A stretch of DNA of 32,725 bases from Microbacterium sp. 13-71-7 (GTDB lineage Bacteria > Actinomycetota > Actinomycetes > Actinomycetales > Microbacteriaceae), in NCBI RefSeq assembly GCF_002257455.1, contig NZ_NCKN01000012.1, positions 1 to 32,725 on the forward strand, in the 5' to 3' direction. The notes under the pieces are model-generated. The model was not told the origin of the DNA. It worked only from the letters and a program-made list of their open reading frames with translations, and did no database searches. The position numbers and the translations under genes are program-made. Shown one piece after another: positions 31,725 to 32,725 of the stretch (positions are counted from its first letter, which is position 1; every line of letters starts with the position of its first letter).

Positions 31725-32720
31725 TCAGGGGGTTTCGCTCGGGCGTCGACGACGCCAGAAGTGGAGCGAGACCAATCCGAGGGCGATGGCCGTGGAGAGG
31801 CCGCCGGCGATCAGATACGCGTCTGCGCCGAACCCTCCGGTCAGGGGGATCACGGGCACCGACTGCTGGGTGTTCTTGATCGCGCCGAGATTCACGGTCA
31901 ACGCGGTTCCGCTGACGGTGACGGTGCGCGGAGTGCTGTCCAGCACATACCCGGCAGGGGCTCTGGTCTCGGTGAGCGTGTACGTGCCCCAGGCGAGACC
32001 GGCGACGCTGAGGAATCCCGCACGGGAGTCCGTGTCATTGGTGCTCGTGCAGGGGGTCGCGACGCAGTCGCTCACCGTCAGTGTCGGGCCGGAGGCGCCG
32101 GGCCCCTTCAAGGTCCAGACGGAACCGGACAGAGAGTGAGCGGTGGCGGCGGAGTCGACCTTCTGCCACGAGATCGTCGCCGCGGACGGCTGGTTCACGT
32201 ACGTGCAGACGACGCTGGAGCCGCCGGCGATGTTCGGCACCGAGAACACGGCAGCGCTGGTGAGCGTGTACGTCGTCGGCGGACCCGTCACCGGGGTCAT
32301 GGTGCAGATGCCCGACTTGAACGTGTAGCCCGTCTGCTGCGTCTCCGACACCGCGACACTCGCGCGTGATGCCACCGACCCGAAGGTGAGCGTCCAGGGC
32401 GCGGTCGCCCCGTTCGCGCCCGTGACCGCGGTGGTTCCCGTCGGCGACGCGGTCACCGTGCCCGTGGTCGCTGTCGTCGCGGCGCCCAGGGTCCACCCGG
32501 AGGCCGGAGTCGGGTTGTTGCCGTTGGCGTCGGTGACCTGCTTGTACAACGTCACCGTCGCCGTCTTCGGGAACGGAGTATTGGTGATCGTGCAGACGAT
32601 CTTCGCCCCGCCGGTGGTGTTGTTCGGCATGGTGAAGCTTCCGCTTGCTCCGCTGCCCGACGCGACCACCGCGTTGCCGTTCGCCTGATCGACACAGGAC
32701 CAGGTGCTCGTGTTGGGCAA
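31725..32720 (-). CDS. Pilin tip/adhesin-like surface protein, N-terminus missing or broken
   Basis: The 331 visible residues are the C-terminal part of a larger surface protein. They contain repeated prealbumin-like modules: STWSCV...KIVCTITNT, then GICTMTP...VVCTYVNQ, then WQKVDS (K187)...YTLTETRAPAGY (E251). IPLTG (291-295), a hydrophobic helix and FWRRRRP follow. The Cys pairs in each module and the E-box are typical of actinobacterial SpaA-like adhesins. It is probably the tip or minor pilin added by the class C sortase. The reading begins in mid-domain, and the codon before it (32721-32723) is TAG, only two bases from the window edge. The gene is therefore cut by a frameshift, a nonsense change or an assembly error, and its true start is beyond the window. 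Confidence 0.8.
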   Translation of the reverse strand: MPNTSTWSCVDQANGNAVVASGSGASGSFTMPNNTTGGAKIVCTITNTPFPKTATVTLYKQVTDANGNNPTPASGWTLGAATTATTGTVTASPTGTTAVTGANGATAPWTLTFGSVASRASVAVSETQQTGYTFKSGICTMTPVTGPPTTYTLTSAAVFSVPNIAGGSSVVCTYVNQPSAATISWQKVDSAATAHSLSGSVWTLKGPGASGPTLTVSDCVATPCTSTNDTDSRAGFLSVAGLAWGTYTLTETRAPAGYVLDSTPRTVTVSGTALTVNLGAIKNTQQSVPVIPLTGGFGADAYLIAGGLSTAIALGLVSLHFWRRRRPSETP

Positions 32721-32725
32721 CTACA

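Noticed and set aside
30063..32369. 768-codon plus-strand frame opposite the pilin genes
   Set aside because: Antisense to pilins with signal peptide, VYPKN, E-box and LPxTG; the translation is Arg/Gly/Asp repeats with no fold.
1..32725. Search for a toxin-antitoxin, defence, CRISPR or prophage system
   Set aside because: No regular spaced repeats, nuclease, reverse transcriptase, integrase or phage structural motifs were seen in any reading frame. The XRE gene is paired with a membrane protein, not a toxin-like gene.

Overview
The window is high-GC DNA whose genes use mostly G or C at third codon positions. It carries a WhiB regulator, a class C sortase with LPxTG-type pilins, a twin-arginine nucleotidase and GTG/TTG starts. 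Together these point to an actinomycete (Actinomycetota), most probably a Micrococcales soil or plant-associated organism of the Microbacteriaceae. The family assignment is inference. No tRNA, rRNA, CRISPR array, insertion sequence or phage gene is visible. No gap between genes exceeds about 260 bases.

Left part (1-9857): a partial holA (DNA polymerase III delta) runs leftward. Divergent from it is one tightly packed nine-gene operon with no gap longer than 3 bases: a MaoC-type hydratase, an SDR dehydrogenase, an acyl-CoA synthetase, a metal-dependent amidohydrolase, then livF, livG, livH, livM and a lipoprotein binding protein. The four enzymes match the CoA-dependent, thiolase-free side-chain shortening of hydroxycinnamates (CouL/M/N/O of Rhodococcus, Phd proteins of Corynebacterium). 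The five transport genes form a branched-chain-amino-acid-type importer of the kind also used for aromatic acids. A 19-bp perfect palindrome lies before the operon. A GntR/FCD regulator follows it on the other strand (9931-10578).

Middle part (10671-20808): a 4-hydroxybenzoate/protocatechuate cluster lies between two 5'-nucleotidase-family genes. pcaHGBDC runs left and pobA runs right. An IclR regulator sits between them, and two copies of the motif TCCCRTYCAAYGGGA lie in the control regions. With the first operon this gives a nearly complete route from a phenylpropanoid acid through 4-hydroxybenzoate and protocatechuate to beta-ketoadipate. The CoA transferase (pcaIJ) and thiolase (pcaF) are not in the window. 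The left nucleotidase gene is frameshifted at its metal-binding DAGD motif, and pcaC may also have lost a base near its end. A 127-bp doublet of REP-like hairpins follows pobA.

Right-middle part (20867-27534): an amino-acid permease is coupled to an orphan glutamate-type binding lipoprotein. Next come an SRPBCC protein, a YjbR-like protein, a stand-alone FabF divergent from a TetR regulator with two 15-bp operators between them, and a quinone-oxidoreductase-like MDR enzyme.

Right part (27536-32725): a small membrane protein, an XRE regulator and the MDR gene form an operon behind a clear TTGACA-18-TACGAT promoter bracketed by twin 18-bp operators. A WhiB gene follows. The window ends in a pilus cluster on the minus strand: an incomplete pilin or tip protein (IPLTG), a backbone pilin (VYPKN, E-box, LPLTG) and a class C sortase. 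A strong hairpin separates pilin from sortase. The last gene meets an in-frame TAG at the window edge.
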